A DNA stretch of 64,000 bases from Mesorhizobium qingshengii (GCF_900103325.1 NZ_FMXM01000009.1:203465-267464); one strand, 5' to 3'; counted from the stretch's first letter, positions 9,808 through 17,964 are shown. Numbers and translations are program-made. The notes: a model not told the origin generated them from the letters alone.

Positions 9808-10652
9808 GGCTGGAGCGGCGGCGCAATGTCGACGATGCGATCCAGATCGACGAAGTCGGCATCGAGTACGGCATCCATGGCGAATTCCGGCTGCGCAGCG
9901 CCTATCAGCCGATCTTTTCGCCGCGCGGCCGGTTCCTTCACGCCGTGGCGGTCGAAGCCCTCATCGAGCCGCACCGTGCCGGCCGGCCCAGTGCGGCGCG
10001 GGTGTTCTTCGATGGCGTTGCCGCTTCGGATCGGCTGTTTGTCGAGACCATGTGCCGGGCGTTGCATCTGCGGAATTTTCACAACATCGGGGTCGAAGGG
10101 CTCGATCTGTTCTTCAACTACAATCCGCTGATCAACGACCATCCCGGACGGGCGCTGGCCGAGATCCGGTTGATGACCAGGCATCTCGGTGACTTCGGCC
10201 TCGCCCCGGCCATGCTGGTTTGCGAAATCACCGAACAGTCGGCCGACGATGCGCTTCTCACCCGGCTGGTGCGCGAAATGCGGCGCGACGGCATCCGCAT
10301 CGCCATCGACGATTTCGGCACCGGTCACTCGACCGAGGAGCGGGTGAGCCTGCTCAAACCCGACATCGTCAAGATCGACGGCACCTGGTTCGCGGAGTTC
10401 TGCCGCCATGCCGCCGCCGAGCGGTTCTTCCGCCCGCTGGTTTCCACCTTGCACGACCGTGGCGCCAAGGTGCTGGTCGAAGGCATTGAGAACCCGACCC
10501 ATCTGCGCGTCGCGCTGGAAGGCGGCGTCGACCTGCTGCAAGGCTATCATCTGGCCCGCCCCGCTCTGGCCGGAACGATCTTCGAGGAAAAGCCGCTGTC
10601 CGTCGACACGCTGCTCGGCAGGGACAGCAAGGTCATTCCGCTGTTCGGCTAG
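9804..10652 (+). CDS. Stand-alone EAL-domain protein, second of a pair
   Basis: Soluble 282-aa protein with the same architecture as its neighbour: QPIFSPRG, VEALIEPH (a true EAL), FFNYNPL, CEITEQS, DDFGTGHS, VKIDGTW and VEGIENP, followed by QGYHLARPA. The shared tail after the last motif and the similar linker lengths suggest an old tandem duplication that has diverged a lot. The ATG overlaps the TGA of the first gene. A pair like this could form a heterodimer, since EAL domains often dimerise, but that is inference. Confidence 0.87.
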   Translation: MRLERRRNVDDAIQIDEVGIEYGIHGEFRLRSAYQPIFSPRGRFLHAVAVEALIEPHRAGRPSAARVFFDGVAASDRLFVETMCRALHLRNFHNIGVEGLDLFFNYNPLINDHPGRALAEIRLMTRHLGDFGLAPAMLVCEITEQSADDALLTRLVREMRRDGIRIAIDDFGTGHSTEERVSLLKPDIVKIDGTWFAEFCRHAAAERFFRPLVSTLHDRGAKVLVEGIENPTHLRVALEGGVDLLQGYHLARPALAGTIFEEKPLSVDTLLGRDSKVIPLFG

Positions 10653-10743
10653 GGCGTGTCGCTCCGTTCAGGTTCTCAAAGACCATCGTTCTCGGCTCGG
10701 CCTGGCCTGAATCTCGACACGCTTTTGAACGACCGCGGACCAT

Positions 10744-10762
10744 CCATCAGCGGCGCTGATGG
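10744..10762. promoter_or_regulatory. Short dyad upstream of the GST gene
   Basis: CCATCAGC and GCTGATGG form a perfect 8-bp inverted repeat with a GGC centre, about 85 bp before the glutathione transferase start. It could be an operator or a weak hairpin after the EAL pair. There is no T-run. Confidence 0.25.
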
Positions 10763-10845
10763 TCTTGCCAAAACAAATCACTGGTTGCGGCTGTCGCCGC
10801 TGCGATAATCGCGCCAGAAAAAGGCAGCGCTCCGGGGGAATGGCA

Positions 10846-11457
10846 ATGATACTCTACAGCATGATCGACAGCGGCAATTGCTACAAGCCGCGCCTGCTGA
10901 TGGCCAAGCTTGGCCTCGCCTTCACCAATGTCGAGGTGAGTTCGCACACCGGCGAGACGCGAAAAGCGGAGTTTGTCGCCAAGAATCCGAACGCCATGGT
11001 GCCGCTGCTCGAACTCGACGATGGCCGGCGGCTGGCCGAATCCAACGCCATCCTGCTCTATCTCGCCGAAGGCACACGTTTCCTGCCGGCGGACAAGTAT
11101 CAGCGCGGGCTGGCCTATCAGTGGCTGTTCTTCGAGCAATACAGCCACGAGCCCTACATTGCCGTGCGCAAGGCGCTGCTGACTTTCCCCGAACGCGCCA
11201 GGGATGCGACGCCGGAGCGGCTGGCGATGACGCTGGAGCGCGGCAACAAGGCGCTCGGCGTGATGAACAAATATCTGGAAGACAATGCCTTCTTCGCCGG
11301 CGGCGCGTTCAGTGTCGCCGACATCGCGCTCTATGCCTATACGCATACGGCGGAGCAGGGCGGCTTCCAGCTCGACGCCTATCCGGCGGTCGCCGCCTGG
11401 CTGAAGAGGGTGGAGGCGGATCCGGGGCATGTGCCGATCGAGTGGCTGCCTGGGTGA
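10846..11457 (+). CDS. Glutathione S-transferase family protein
   Basis: Soluble 203-aa protein with a thioredoxin-fold N-terminal half (ILYSMIDSGNCYKPRLLMAKL, then NPNAMVPLLELDDGRRLAESNAI with the cis-proline and the ES glutathione-binding pair) and an all-helical C-terminal domain with FSVADIALYAYTH. The start is set at the second of two ATGs six bases apart. GGGGGA lies six bases upstream of it but directly abuts the first. The substrate is unknown, and the family ranges from detoxification to disulfide reduction. Confidence 0.85.
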   Translation: MILYSMIDSGNCYKPRLLMAKLGLAFTNVEVSSHTGETRKAEFVAKNPNAMVPLLELDDGRRLAESNAILLYLAEGTRFLPADKYQRGLAYQWLFFEQYSHEPYIAVRKALLTFPERARDATPERLAMTLERGNKALGVMNKYLEDNAFFAGGAFSVADIALYAYTHTAEQGGFQLDAYPAVAAWLKRVEADPGHVPIEWLPG

Positions 11458-11466
11458 GATAGTTGG

Positions 11467-11721
11467 CTACTTCAAGAGATGGTCGTAGTCGGCGTGGGTG
11501 CCGATCCAGAACCAGATCACGTCTTCATTGTCGCGGATGGCAACAGCCCGGTAGTTGTCGTCGACTCGTGCCGACCAATAGCGTCCGACCTGTTTGAAAC
11601 GCAATGATGGATGAAAAGGGTCGGAGCGCAGTCTGACAAAACGCCTGTCCGCCTTTGCTCTGATTGGTGATGGCAGTTTTTCATAAGCCTCCCAGAATGA
11701 TGGAGAGGCGACATGATTCAC
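11467..11721 (-). CDS. RelE/ParE-type toxin of a type II toxin-antitoxin pair
   Basis: Small 84-aa protein with the RelE/ParE fold pattern: helical SFWEAYEKLPSPIRAKADRRFVRL, then LRFKQVGRYWSARVDDNYRAVAIRDNEDVIWFWIGTHADYDHLL. The YWSARV..NYRAVA strand and the IGTHADYDHLL end are typical of the family, which acts on translation or gyrase. It starts with GTG (11721), which overlaps the stop of the upstream gene as GTGA, so translation is coupled. No ribosome site of its own is evident. Confidence 0.8.
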   Translation of the reverse strand: MNHVASPSFWEAYEKLPSPIRAKADRRFVRLRSDPFHPSLRFKQVGRYWSARVDDNYRAVAIRDNEDVIWFWIGTHADYDHLLK

Positions 11722-11918
11722 AGTGGCCTGGTCCGGCCAGCGCGATGGTCAGCCAATGCCTGTTCTGCAAGCTTGTCCAATCGGCCCGACTTCGCATCGG
11801 CTTCGATCTGCCGATCCCACATATCCGCCTGAAGCGCCTCGAACCATGCGGCAAACGCCTTCAGTTCCTCGGGACTCAGGGCTGCGACGGATTTTTCGAT
11901 CTGTTCGAGCTTTGTCAT
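11718..11918 (-). CDS. Putative antitoxin partner
   Basis: Short 66-aa acidic/alanine-rich helical protein (TKLEQIEKSVAALSPEELKAFAAWFEALQADMWDRQIEADAKSG, ending DHRAGRTRPL) encoded directly before the toxin and overlapping it by four bases. No DNA-binding domain is obvious. The helical middle and basic C-terminal tail would suit wrapping round a RelE/ParE toxin. The call rests on gene order and size. The ATG at 11918 fits the family's usual N-terminus, although no clear ribosome site precedes it. A longer in-frame start at 12005 would include odd tryptophan-rich residues. Confidence 0.65.
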   Translation of the reverse strand: MTKLEQIEKSVAALSPEELKAFAAWFEALQADMWDRQIEADAKSGRLDKLAEQALADHRAGRTRPL

Positions 11919-11928
11919 GCGGTTAAAA

Positions 11929-11972
11929 GTACCAATATCGGGCCAAAAATACCATGGCTGGTACCATGGGCC
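11929..11972 (-). promoter_or_regulatory. Repeats upstream of the toxin-antitoxin pair
   Basis: TACCATGG occurs twice in direct orientation (11950-11957 and 11962-11969), 12 bp apart. GTACCA followed by GGGCCAA also occurs twice (from 11929 and from 11961). CCATGG is itself a palindrome. This spot, just before the antitoxin start, is where an autoregulatory operator would lie. Confidence 0.4.
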
Positions 11973-12001
11973 AAGGCAGCGTTTCACTGAAATCCAGACA
12001 A

Positions 12002-12024
12002 ACAAAAAGGCGGGATAAATCCCG
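12002..12024 (-). terminator. Intrinsic terminator, minus strand
   Basis: GGCGGGAT (12007-12014) pairs with ATCCCGCC (12017-12024). Read on the minus strand the hairpin runs into TTTTTGTTTG. It would end a minus-strand transcript coming from cspA, about 170 bp beyond its stop codon. Confidence 0.7.
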
Positions 12025-12153
12025 CCTTCCCATTTCCGGTAGCCTGATCGGGAGCGTCTGGTCCGGGCTGGCAGCTATCTGCTGATCCAGCTTGTCGGGT
12101 CTTTCCGCTCCGGCGCGCTTCTCGCGCGACTGTCAGTACATCAGTGACTTGCC

Positions 12154-12181
12154 GCGCGCCCCGGGCTCTCGCCCGGCGCGC
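12154..12181 (-). other. GC-rich hairpin right after cspA
   Basis: GCGCGC (12154-12159) pairs with 12176-12181, and CGGGC with GCCCG around a TCTC loop. It begins 13 bp past the cspA stop. No T-run follows on the minus strand, so it may protect the 3' end rather than terminate. Confidence 0.4.
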
Positions 12182-12194
12182 GCCATTCGCTAAA

Positions 12195-12407
12195 TCAGGC
12201 TGCCTTGCTCAGAGACCCAGCGGACGACTTGCCAGTGCGGCGGTCCTGCTCGATCTCGAAGTTGATCTTCTGGCCTTCGACCAGGGTCGACAGTCCAGCA
12301 CGCTCGACTGCGGAGATGTGGACGAAAACGTCCGCGCCGCCCGCGTCAGGCTGAATGAAGCCGAAGCCCTTGGTGGCGTTGAACCACTTGACCGTTCCAG
12401 TTGCCAT
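12195..12407 (-). CDS. cspA: Cold-shock family RNA/DNA-binding protein
   Basis: Protein of 70 aa with one cold-shock OB-fold domain. [18 protein letters not shown] contains RNP1 (KGFGFI), and DVFVHIS is RNP2. It binds single-stranded nucleic acid, acting as an RNA chaperone (family knowledge). AAGGA lies 9-10 bases before the ATG. A good promoter about 140 bp upstream gives a long leader, as is usual for cold-shock mRNAs. The symbol names the family; which of the several rhizobial csp paralogues this is cannot be said. Confidence 0.93.
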   Translation of the reverse strand: MATGTVKWFNATKGFGFIQPDAGGADVFVHISAVERAGLSTLVEGQKINFEIEQDRRTGKSSAGSLSKAA

Positions 12408-12545
12408 TTTAGATAGTCCTTCAACATTTGCTTTAGTTTGACCGAACCGAAGTCCAGCCGGTGTGCATCGAGATTTTGGAGATAGACGTCAGCAAACGCG
12501 AAGATCGCGAGGCCCGGATCGATCGGCCGAAATATCAATGGACCG

Positions 12546-12574
12546 CATATAGGCTACTTTCGCATAAAAAACAA
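12546..12574 (-). promoter_or_regulatory. Sigma-70-type promoter of cspA
   Basis: On the minus strand TTGTTT (12569-12574) and TATATG (12546-12551) are separated by exactly 17 bp. Transcription would start near 12538, leaving a leader of about 130 nt before the cspA ATG. Confidence 0.6.
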
Positions 12575-12690
12575 GACTGCGTGAGAAAGCCGTGATCGAG
12601 ACGCCGCCCAATGGCTGCCCCAATCTGGTGAAACCGTTGCCACGGATCGTGCCGTTTTCGGGCGGCGGATCAGGGTTTGGGGAGAGGACC

Positions 12691-13020
12691 ATGAAGACCA
12701 TTCTGCTTGCCGCCTGCATGACGCTGGTGGCCGCCCAGGCGCAGGCGATCTCGCGCTACGACCCGACGCACATGAGCTGCGGCAAGGTCCAGGCGACGAT
12801 CGCGCGGCAGGGCGCCGTCATCCTGCGCTACCAGTCGACGCGGGTGCCTGGACTGCCGCTCTACGACCGCTATGTGCAGAGCCAGCAATTCTGCACCATG
12901 GGCGAGGTGAGGACGCGCGCCTACGTGCCGAGCGCCGATACGAAGTCCTGCCCGGTCTATAACTGCAAACGGCCGGACAATGAGCGGCATTTCCGCCGGC
13001 GGTTCTTCCACACCAACTAG
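12691..13020 (+). CDS. Small exported protein of unknown function
   Basis: Protein of 109 aa with a clear Sec signal peptide (MKTILLAACMTLVAAQAQA) and a mature part of about 90 residues with four cysteines (in MSCGK, QFCTM and SCPVYNCK), probably forming two disulfides in the periplasm. The C-terminus is basic (NERHFRRRFFHTN). I do not recognise a named family. GGAGAGGA just before the ATG fixes the start. It is divergent from cspA and convergent with ogt. Confidence 0.75.
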   Translation: MKTILLAACMTLVAAQAQAISRYDPTHMSCGKVQATIARQGAVILRYQSTRVPGLPLYDRYVQSQQFCTMGEVRTRAYVPSADTKSCPVYNCKRPDNERHFRRRFFHTN

Positions 13021-13048
13021 GCACTTTGTCCGGACTTGCGGCCCTGGT

Positions 13049-13618
13049 TCAAAACCCGAAGGAAACCTGCGCGGGCGGCGGCGGGCCGACGCGCACGCCT
13101 TCCATGGCCAGCATCTTTTCCTTGGTGACGGAACCGCCGGGCGCCGAGAACCCGCCGATCTTGCCGCCGGCGGCAAGGATGCGATGGCAAGGGATGACCA
13201 GCGGCACCGGATTAGCGCCAAGTGCTGCCCCGGTTTCGCGGGCAAGCCCGGCATGGCCGGCGGTCTTGGCCAGCTCGCCATAGGTGGTGGTTTCGCCAAA
13301 GGCGAGTTTTCGCGCCGCGTCATAGATGGCGAGGCGGAAATCGTCGACACCGGCGAGATCGACCGGCACGCCGGAGAAATCGACATCCTCGCCCGCCGCA
13401 TAGGCCTTGATCGAGGCGATCAGGGCGACCACCCATGGCGGCTGGGCCGTCGAGGCTGAAACGCCGGCATGACGCATCAGCCGCCGCTCGACCGCTTCGC
13501 GGCTGCGTTCGGGCAGGCAGAGCCGGATCAGGCCCTTTTCGCTCCAGGCGATGCCCATGAAACCGATCACTGTTTCTAACACTGCGTGGCCGGCCGTGAT
13601 CTGGGATGTCGTTTCCAT
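13049..13618 (-). CDS. ogt: Methylated-DNA--protein-cysteine methyltransferase
   Basis: Suicide DNA-repair enzyme that takes the alkyl group from O6-alkylguanine onto its own cysteine. The 189-aa protein ends with the canonical C-terminal domain: YGELAKTAG, then the active-site IPCHRIL with C144, then GGFSAPGG. It lacks the Ada DNA-binding and zinc domains, so it is the Ogt type. The ATG at 13618 is preceded by AAAGGAG. The frame is open far upstream but only as antisense of the neighbouring gene. Confidence 0.93.
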   Translation of the reverse strand: METTSQITAGHAVLETVIGFMGIAWSEKGLIRLCLPERSREAVERRLMRHAGVSASTAQPPWVVALIASIKAYAAGEDVDFSGVPVDLAGVDDFRLAIYDAARKLAFGETTTYGELAKTAGHAGLARETGAALGANPVPLVIPCHRILAAGGKIGGFSAPGGSVTKEKMLAMEGVRVGPPPPAQVSFGF

Positions 13619-13799
13619 GATGCGCTCCTTTCCGCAAAGTGGCGGAAATCGGGATTCATACCGGTACATATCCGGAACAATATGGCATCGGACCCCGAGT
13701 CCCGCCACCCGAAAACCGCCTGATGGCCCCGATTGCCCACCAGGAATCGCTGGTGTAAGGGATTCCTTAACGACCCGACGAACCGGACCCGAGCGCGGC

Positions 13800-14765
13800 T
13801 TGCCAGCAAAAATCAATCTTATCGCGATCGGCGTCATCGTCGCTGCTGCCGGCCTCAGCGGCTGCACGTCGACCTCGCAGATGAAGCCCGCGCCTGCCTT
13901 TACCGAAACCGCGACCGCCGCGGGCGCCGATGCCGGTTTCACCATTCCTTTGCCGGAGACGGTTTCGGTGCTGCCGGAATCATCCGGCATTACCCCCGTG
14001 CAGGCGGCCGATCTGTCGGCCAGCCCCGCCGCGCCGGCACTCGATCCCGCCGCGCAACCGGCGGCTGCCGCGACCGCCGCCTTTGCCGGATCGACCCCGG
14101 CAGCGCCGGCCGTGCCCGTGGTGATGACCGCCAACGCGGCGCCCGCCGTGGTCAAGACCAACGCCACGGCCGAAACCGCCTATGCCATCGCCGGCGTCAC
14201 GCCGGCGGCGGGCAGACAGAAGACTCTGCTAGCCGGCGGCACGGTGTCCCAGGCGTCGATGATGCCCGGCGTGCAGCAGGTGGCCTATGTCGTGCCGCAG
14301 AACCCGGCCGCCCTGGTGCAGTTCCCGGCCGCGCCGGTTGATCCGGTCGCCCCGGCCGAAGAAGAGCATGCGACCGGCATGCGCGGCGACGTCGACCGGC
14401 TGATCGTCAAATACGCCGCGCTCTACCAGGTGCCGGCGGACCTTGTGCGCCATGTCGTCAACCGCGAGAGCACCTTCAACCCGAAGGCCTACAACAACGG
14501 CCATTGGGGGCTGATGCAGATCAAGCACGCGACGGCGCGCGGCATGGGCTATGACGGGCCGGCCAAGGGCCTGTTCGACGCCGAGACCAATCTGAAATAC
14601 GCGGTGAAATATCTGCGCGGCGCCTGGCTGGTGGCCGGCGGCAACGCCAAGCGCGCCGACTGGCTCTACCAGACCGGCTATTACTTCGACGCCAAGCGCA
14701 AGGGCCTGCTCGAGGCTACCGGCCTCGGCACCGACCGCAAGCGGCGTCCGCAGCCCGACGCCTGA
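13800..14765 (+). CDS. Lipoprotein with lytic transglycosylase (SLT) domain
   Basis: Protein of 321 aa. Beginning at TTG (13800) gives MPAKINLIAIGVIVAAAGLSGC, a lipoprotein signal whose lipobox ends at C22. A long Ala/Pro-rich linker (about 30-195) leads to a C-terminal SLT domain with the catalytic glutamate in VNRESTFNP, then NNGHWGLMQIKHATARGMGY. It should cut peptidoglycan glycan strands from the outer-membrane inner face. No strong ribosome site precedes the TTG. The choice rests on the lipobox, and longer versions would place the signal internally and overlap ogt. Confidence 0.85.
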   Translation: MPAKINLIAIGVIVAAAGLSGCTSTSQMKPAPAFTETATAAGADAGFTIPLPETVSVLPESSGITPVQAADLSASPAAPALDPAAQPAAAATAAFAGSTPAAPAVPVVMTANAAPAVVKTNATAETAYAIAGVTPAAGRQKTLLAGGTVSQASMMPGVQQVAYVVPQNPAALVQFPAAPVDPVAPAEEEHATGMRGDVDRLIVKYAALYQVPADLVRHVVNRESTFNPKAYNNGHWGLMQIKHATARGMGYDGPAKGLFDAETNLKYAVKYLRGAWLVAGGNAKRADWLYQTGYYFDAKRKGLLEATGLGTDRKRRPQPDA

Positions 14766-14770
14766 GCGCG

Positions 14771-15257
14771 ATGCCTGAACCGCGTCCGCCGGCCCCGAAC
14801 GACATCCGGCTGCGCAAGATCCTCGACGAGACGCTCGTTCCACCGCGCTGGCCCGATGGCTTCGTCATGCGCTGCTTCGAGCCCGGTGACGCGCCGGCCT
14901 TGCATGCGCTGCTGAGCGAAGTGTTCGACGACGGCGCCGATGGCCCGTTCGAGGAGTGGTGGCCGCGTGTCGCCAACGACCCTGAATTCGATCCGGCGCT
15001 GTGTTTTCTCGTCATCGACGCCAAGGGCCGGCTGGCGGCGGCGGCGCTCTGCTGGTCCCGCGCCTTCGTCAAGGCTTGCCGTTCACCCCGAGGCGCGCGG
15101 CAAGGGCATCGCCGAGGCGCTGATGTGGCACAGCTTCGCCACCTTTCGCGAACGGGGCGCCGAGTGTGTCGACCTGAAGACCAACACGGTGGAGAACGCC
15201 GCCGCCGTCCGGCTCTATGAGCGGCTGGGGATGTCGCCGGTCGCCTGGGAAGGCTAG
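14771..15257 (+). pseudogene. GNAT N-acetyltransferase with a frameshift
   Basis: Two frames together encode one complete GNAT protein. Residues 1-101 read from the ATG at 14771 up to FVK (15073). After one extra base (G15074), or two lost bases, the next frame continues with LAVHPEARGKGIAEALMWHSF, the acetyl-CoA-binding motif A, and ends VRLYERLGMSPVAWEG. Coding quality is good on both sides, so the break is recent or a sequence error. It follows the transglycosylase gene by five bases, probably in one operon. Confidence 0.8.
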
Positions 15258-15508
15258 GCCGGTCGCTTTCTGTCGATTGGTGCCGGCGGATTTTCCCGCC
15301 GCCCGAGCGCAAACCACCCACGCATTGTGAGCCGCTTCACATAGGCGGCGACCGGCCCATGCTAACGCAACGTCATGACGCCATTTAGCCGATCCGGGAT
15401 CGTCGATCGGCTGGGCACAGGAGGAGGCTGCACCGGCATGTGGTGGCCCCTCCATGGCGGGTTCCGGGGCGGGGGTTTCGGGACCCGCCTTCATGCGCGA
15501 TCTTTTCC

Positions 15509-15844
15509 CTAGATATCCGGTGCGTTGCCGATCTTCTGCTTGAGATCGAGCGCCCAGGCGCGGCCTTCGTCGCCGCCCCACAAAAGCCACGCGATGTAGC
15601 CTGCCGACGGGTTCGCCTCATTGCCGTAGTTCCTGCCGCGCTTGTCGACCTCGTGGCGGGCGAAATAGCTGACCATGCGGCGGATGGTGGAGGGGGCGAG
15701 CTTCTCCCGGTTCTTCAGTTCGGTCGCCCGCGCGACGCCGATCTCGGTGCCGCCCCGGCCGAACTGCTTGCGCAGCCTCAGGCCCTTGGCGGCGTTGTCG
15801 GCCACCACTTGCGGGCAGCGCAGGTCGATCTCGTCGTCGTGCAT
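15509..15844 (-). CDS. Small protein with phage-associated SYFARHEVDK domain
   Basis: Protein of 111 aa: LRLRKQFGRGGTEIGVARATELKNREKLAPSTIRRMVSYFARHEVDKRG, then PSAGYIAWLLWGGDEGRAWALDLKQKI. This block is familiar from small phage or prophage-linked proteins of proteobacteria, sometimes fused to other phage functions. The biochemical role is unknown to me. No other phage gene lies nearby. GGGGA precedes the ATG at 15844. It faces away from the DUF899 gene, with about 140 bp between. Confidence 0.65.
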   Translation of the reverse strand: MHDDEIDLRCPQVVADNAAKGLRLRKQFGRGGTEIGVARATELKNREKLAPSTIRRMVSYFARHEVDKRGRNYGNEANPSAGYIAWLLWGGDEGRAWALDLKQKIGNAPDI

Positions 15845-15986
15845 GGTTGTCCCCGGATCGCGGTGCCGAACAGATACAACGCCATCCCGCCATGCGCAAA
15901 AATGTCGGAAGGGATCGCTGCGAAACGTCCTTGGGTCGCAGAGCAACCGCGCCGGGACGCCGGCGCCGTGACCCAAGGAGCCGATC

Positions 15987-16730
15987 ATGATCACCTTTCC
16001 CAACGAATCCGCCCGATATCGCACCGCCCGCGAAAGACTGTTGCGGAAGGAAATCGAATTGCGCCGTGCCATGGAGGACGTCGCCGTGGCGCGGCGCGCG
16101 CTGCCGCCGGGCGGGCTGATCCGCCAGGATTATGTGTTCGACGCGCTGGACGCCGATGGCAAGCCCGCCAAGGTCAGGCTCTCGGAGCTGTTCGCGCCGG
16201 GCAAGGATTCGCTCATCCTGTACAACATGATGTTTCCGCGCCATCCGCAGGAGACGCGCGACGTGGCGACCAGCGGCGGGACGGCGAAGCTGGCACGGCC
16301 CGACCAGCCATGCCCATCCTGCACGGCGCTGCTCGACCAGTTCGACGGCGCGGTCGGCCATCTCGAGGCCGCCGGCTTCAACTTCGCCGTGGTGGGCAAG
16401 ACCGCGCTCGAAAACCTGGTCACGCTCGGCCGCGACAGAGGCTGGAGGAACATGCGGCTGGTGTCCTCGGCCGCCAACAGCTTCAAGCGCGACTACAATG
16501 CGGAGGCGGCAGACGGCGCGCAGATCCCGCTGCTTTCGGTGTTCCATCGTGATGCCGACGGCATCCGCCATTTCTGGTCGTCGGAACTGGATTTCGCCCC
16601 GACGGATCCCGGCCAGGACCCGCGCGGCCTCGGCACCTGCGAAACGCTGTGGAACTTGATGGATTTCACGCCGCAGGGCCGGCCGAACTGGCACGAGCAG
16701 CTGCAATATGGCGAGGCGTGCTGTCATTGA
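15987..16730 (+). CDS. DUF899 thioredoxin-like protein
   Basis: Protein of 247 aa of the DUF899 family (predicted thioredoxin fold). It has the N-terminal ESARYRTARERLLRKEIELRR helix, VRLSELFAPGKDSLILYNMMFP, and PCPSCTALLDQFDGAVGHLE with a CxxC (after PDQP). HRDADGIRHFWSSEL and a C-terminal FTPQGRPNW follow. Function is unproven; the CxxC suggests redox chemistry. AAGGAG lies six bases before the ATG. Confidence 0.85.
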   Translation: MITFPNESARYRTARERLLRKEIELRRAMEDVAVARRALPPGGLIRQDYVFDALDADGKPAKVRLSELFAPGKDSLILYNMMFPRHPQETRDVATSGGTAKLARPDQPCPSCTALLDQFDGAVGHLEAAGFNFAVVGKTALENLVTLGRDRGWRNMRLVSSAANSFKRDYNAEAADGAQIPLLSVFHRDADGIRHFWSSELDFAPTDPGQDPRGLGTCETLWNLMDFTPQGRPNWHEQLQYGEACCH

Positions 16731-16742
16731 CAGCCGGCTGGT

Positions 16743-16952
16743 TCAGCCGCAGCGCTTCAGTTCGGAGTGGCTTTTCAGCACATGGTCGCCAACCACCTGC
16801 CCGATGAGATAGGCGGGTTCTTGCCTGCTCGCCTTGCGCACGGTTTCCGCACTGTTGATCGCGCGCTTTACATCGCTGGTGAACCTCTCGCTCAAGTCGG
16901 CCGGAACATCGGAAGATCCGCTGCATTGATAGTAGACGGTTTGCGACCCCTT
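16743..16952 (-). pseudogene. C-terminal fragment of an unknown gene
   Basis: A minus-strand frame of about 69 codons (QTVYYQCSGSSDVPADLSERF, then KRAINSAETVRKASRQEPAYLIGQVVGDHVLKSHSELKRCG, stop) shows strong GC bias at third positions, as in real rhizobial genes, but has no usable start. It is cut by a stop at 16953-16955, right where the atypical BrkB-family gene begins. The two cysteines would suit an exported protein. It looks like a remnant. A frameshifted longer gene is the alternative. Confidence 0.45.
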
Positions 16953-16965
16953 TCACGGATACGAA

Positions 16966-17964
16966 GTGCGACTCACAACTAGAAACATATGGGACTTGGT
17001 GCGAGAAAGCGTGGTTGGCTTTGTCAACGACAATGCCCTTAGTCATGGCGCGGCGATGGCCTTTTATGCCGCAACGTCGCTGGCCCCAGTTCTGATAATT
17101 GTCGTCGCGATAGCTGGCATCGCATTTGGTCATCACGCAGCGCAGTTGGCTTTGTCTGCTCAGATATCGGGGCTGATGGGTTCAGAAAGCGCAGCGCTCC
17201 TTCAGACAGCCCTCGAAGGGGCATCCAGCAAATCATCGGGGACCCTGGCGGCCATCGTTGGCGTGGCCACCTTGCTCGTCACCGCCTCTGCGGTCTTTGG
17301 CGAGATGCAGCAGGCCCTGAATGCAATATGGAAGGTTGAAACGAAGGGGAGTTCGCTGTCGCGTCTCTTGCGTGCGCGTGCAGCAAGTCTCGGCTTGGTC
17401 GCCGCACTCGGCTTTATGTTGCTGGTGTCCCTGGTGGCGAGCGCCGCGATCTCGGCTCTGGGCAACATGATCAGCGCTCAATTGCCGTTCGGCGAATTTG
17501 TTCTGAGCGCGATCAACACCTTAATTTCCTTTTCCCTGATCTCCGTGATGTTCGCCGCTATCTACAAAGTCTTGCCGGATCGTGTCTTGGAATGGCGGGA
17601 TGTCGGGATCGGTGCTGTCGTGACCGCCGCACTGTTCACATTGGGGAAGTCGCTTATCGGTTGGTATATCGGCACAAGTGCGATCGCATCGTCATATGGT
17701 GCGGCCGGAGGGTTGCTCGTCATACTGCTCTGGGTCTACTATTCATCGGAAATCTTTCTGCTCGGTGCAGAGTTGACCCGCGCCTATTCCGTTCGACATG
17801 GCAGTAGGTCCGACCTGAACGGTCTGGTTCAAAATGCGTCCACTTCAGAAAAAACTGTTTCAATTCGCCAAAAGCCCAGCTCTTCGGGTGCCGTTGCGTT
17901 GTTGGCGGTGGCGTGCGCGAGTGCAACGATGACAGCCTTTCTGCTGGGGCCTCGTCGCCCATAG
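16966..17964 (+). CDS. YihY/BrkB-family membrane protein
   Basis: Inner-membrane protein of 332 aa with six predicted helices and the family landmarks: N-terminal DNALSHGAAMAFYAATSLAPVLII, then FGEMQQALNAIW, LPDRVLEWRDVGIGAVVTAALFTLGKSLIGWYIG, SSYGAAGGLLVILLWVYYSSEIFLLGAELTRAY. Transport function is not settled for the family. It starts with GTG at 16966 with no good ribosome site. Base composition is clearly lower in GC (about 52-58% in sampled lines) than the flanking genes, and broken coding remnants flank it, which suggests acquisition by transfer. Confidence 0.85.
   Translation: MRLTTRNIWDLVRESVVGFVNDNALSHGAAMAFYAATSLAPVLIIVVAIAGIAFGHHAAQLALSAQISGLMGSESAALLQTALEGASSKSSGTLAAIVGVATLLVTASAVFGEMQQALNAIWKVETKGSSLSRLLRARAASLGLVAALGFMLLVSLVASAAISALGNMISAQLPFGEFVLSAINTLISFSLISVMFAAIYKVLPDRVLEWRDVGIGAVVTAALFTLGKSLIGWYIGTSAIASSYGAAGGLLVILLWVYYSSEIFLLGAELTRAYSVRHGSRSDLNGLVQNASTSEKTVSIRQKPSSSGAVALLAVACASATMTAFLLGPRRP

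Noticed and set aside
15509..16730. Prophage remnant
   Set aside because: Only one small phage-like protein is present; no integrase, capsid or lysis gene, and no attachment repeats are visible.
16767..16982. Plus-strand small gene before the BrkB-family gene
   Set aside because: The minus strand of the same stretch has the better codon bias and a plausible protein end; the plus frame runs across the BrkB start.
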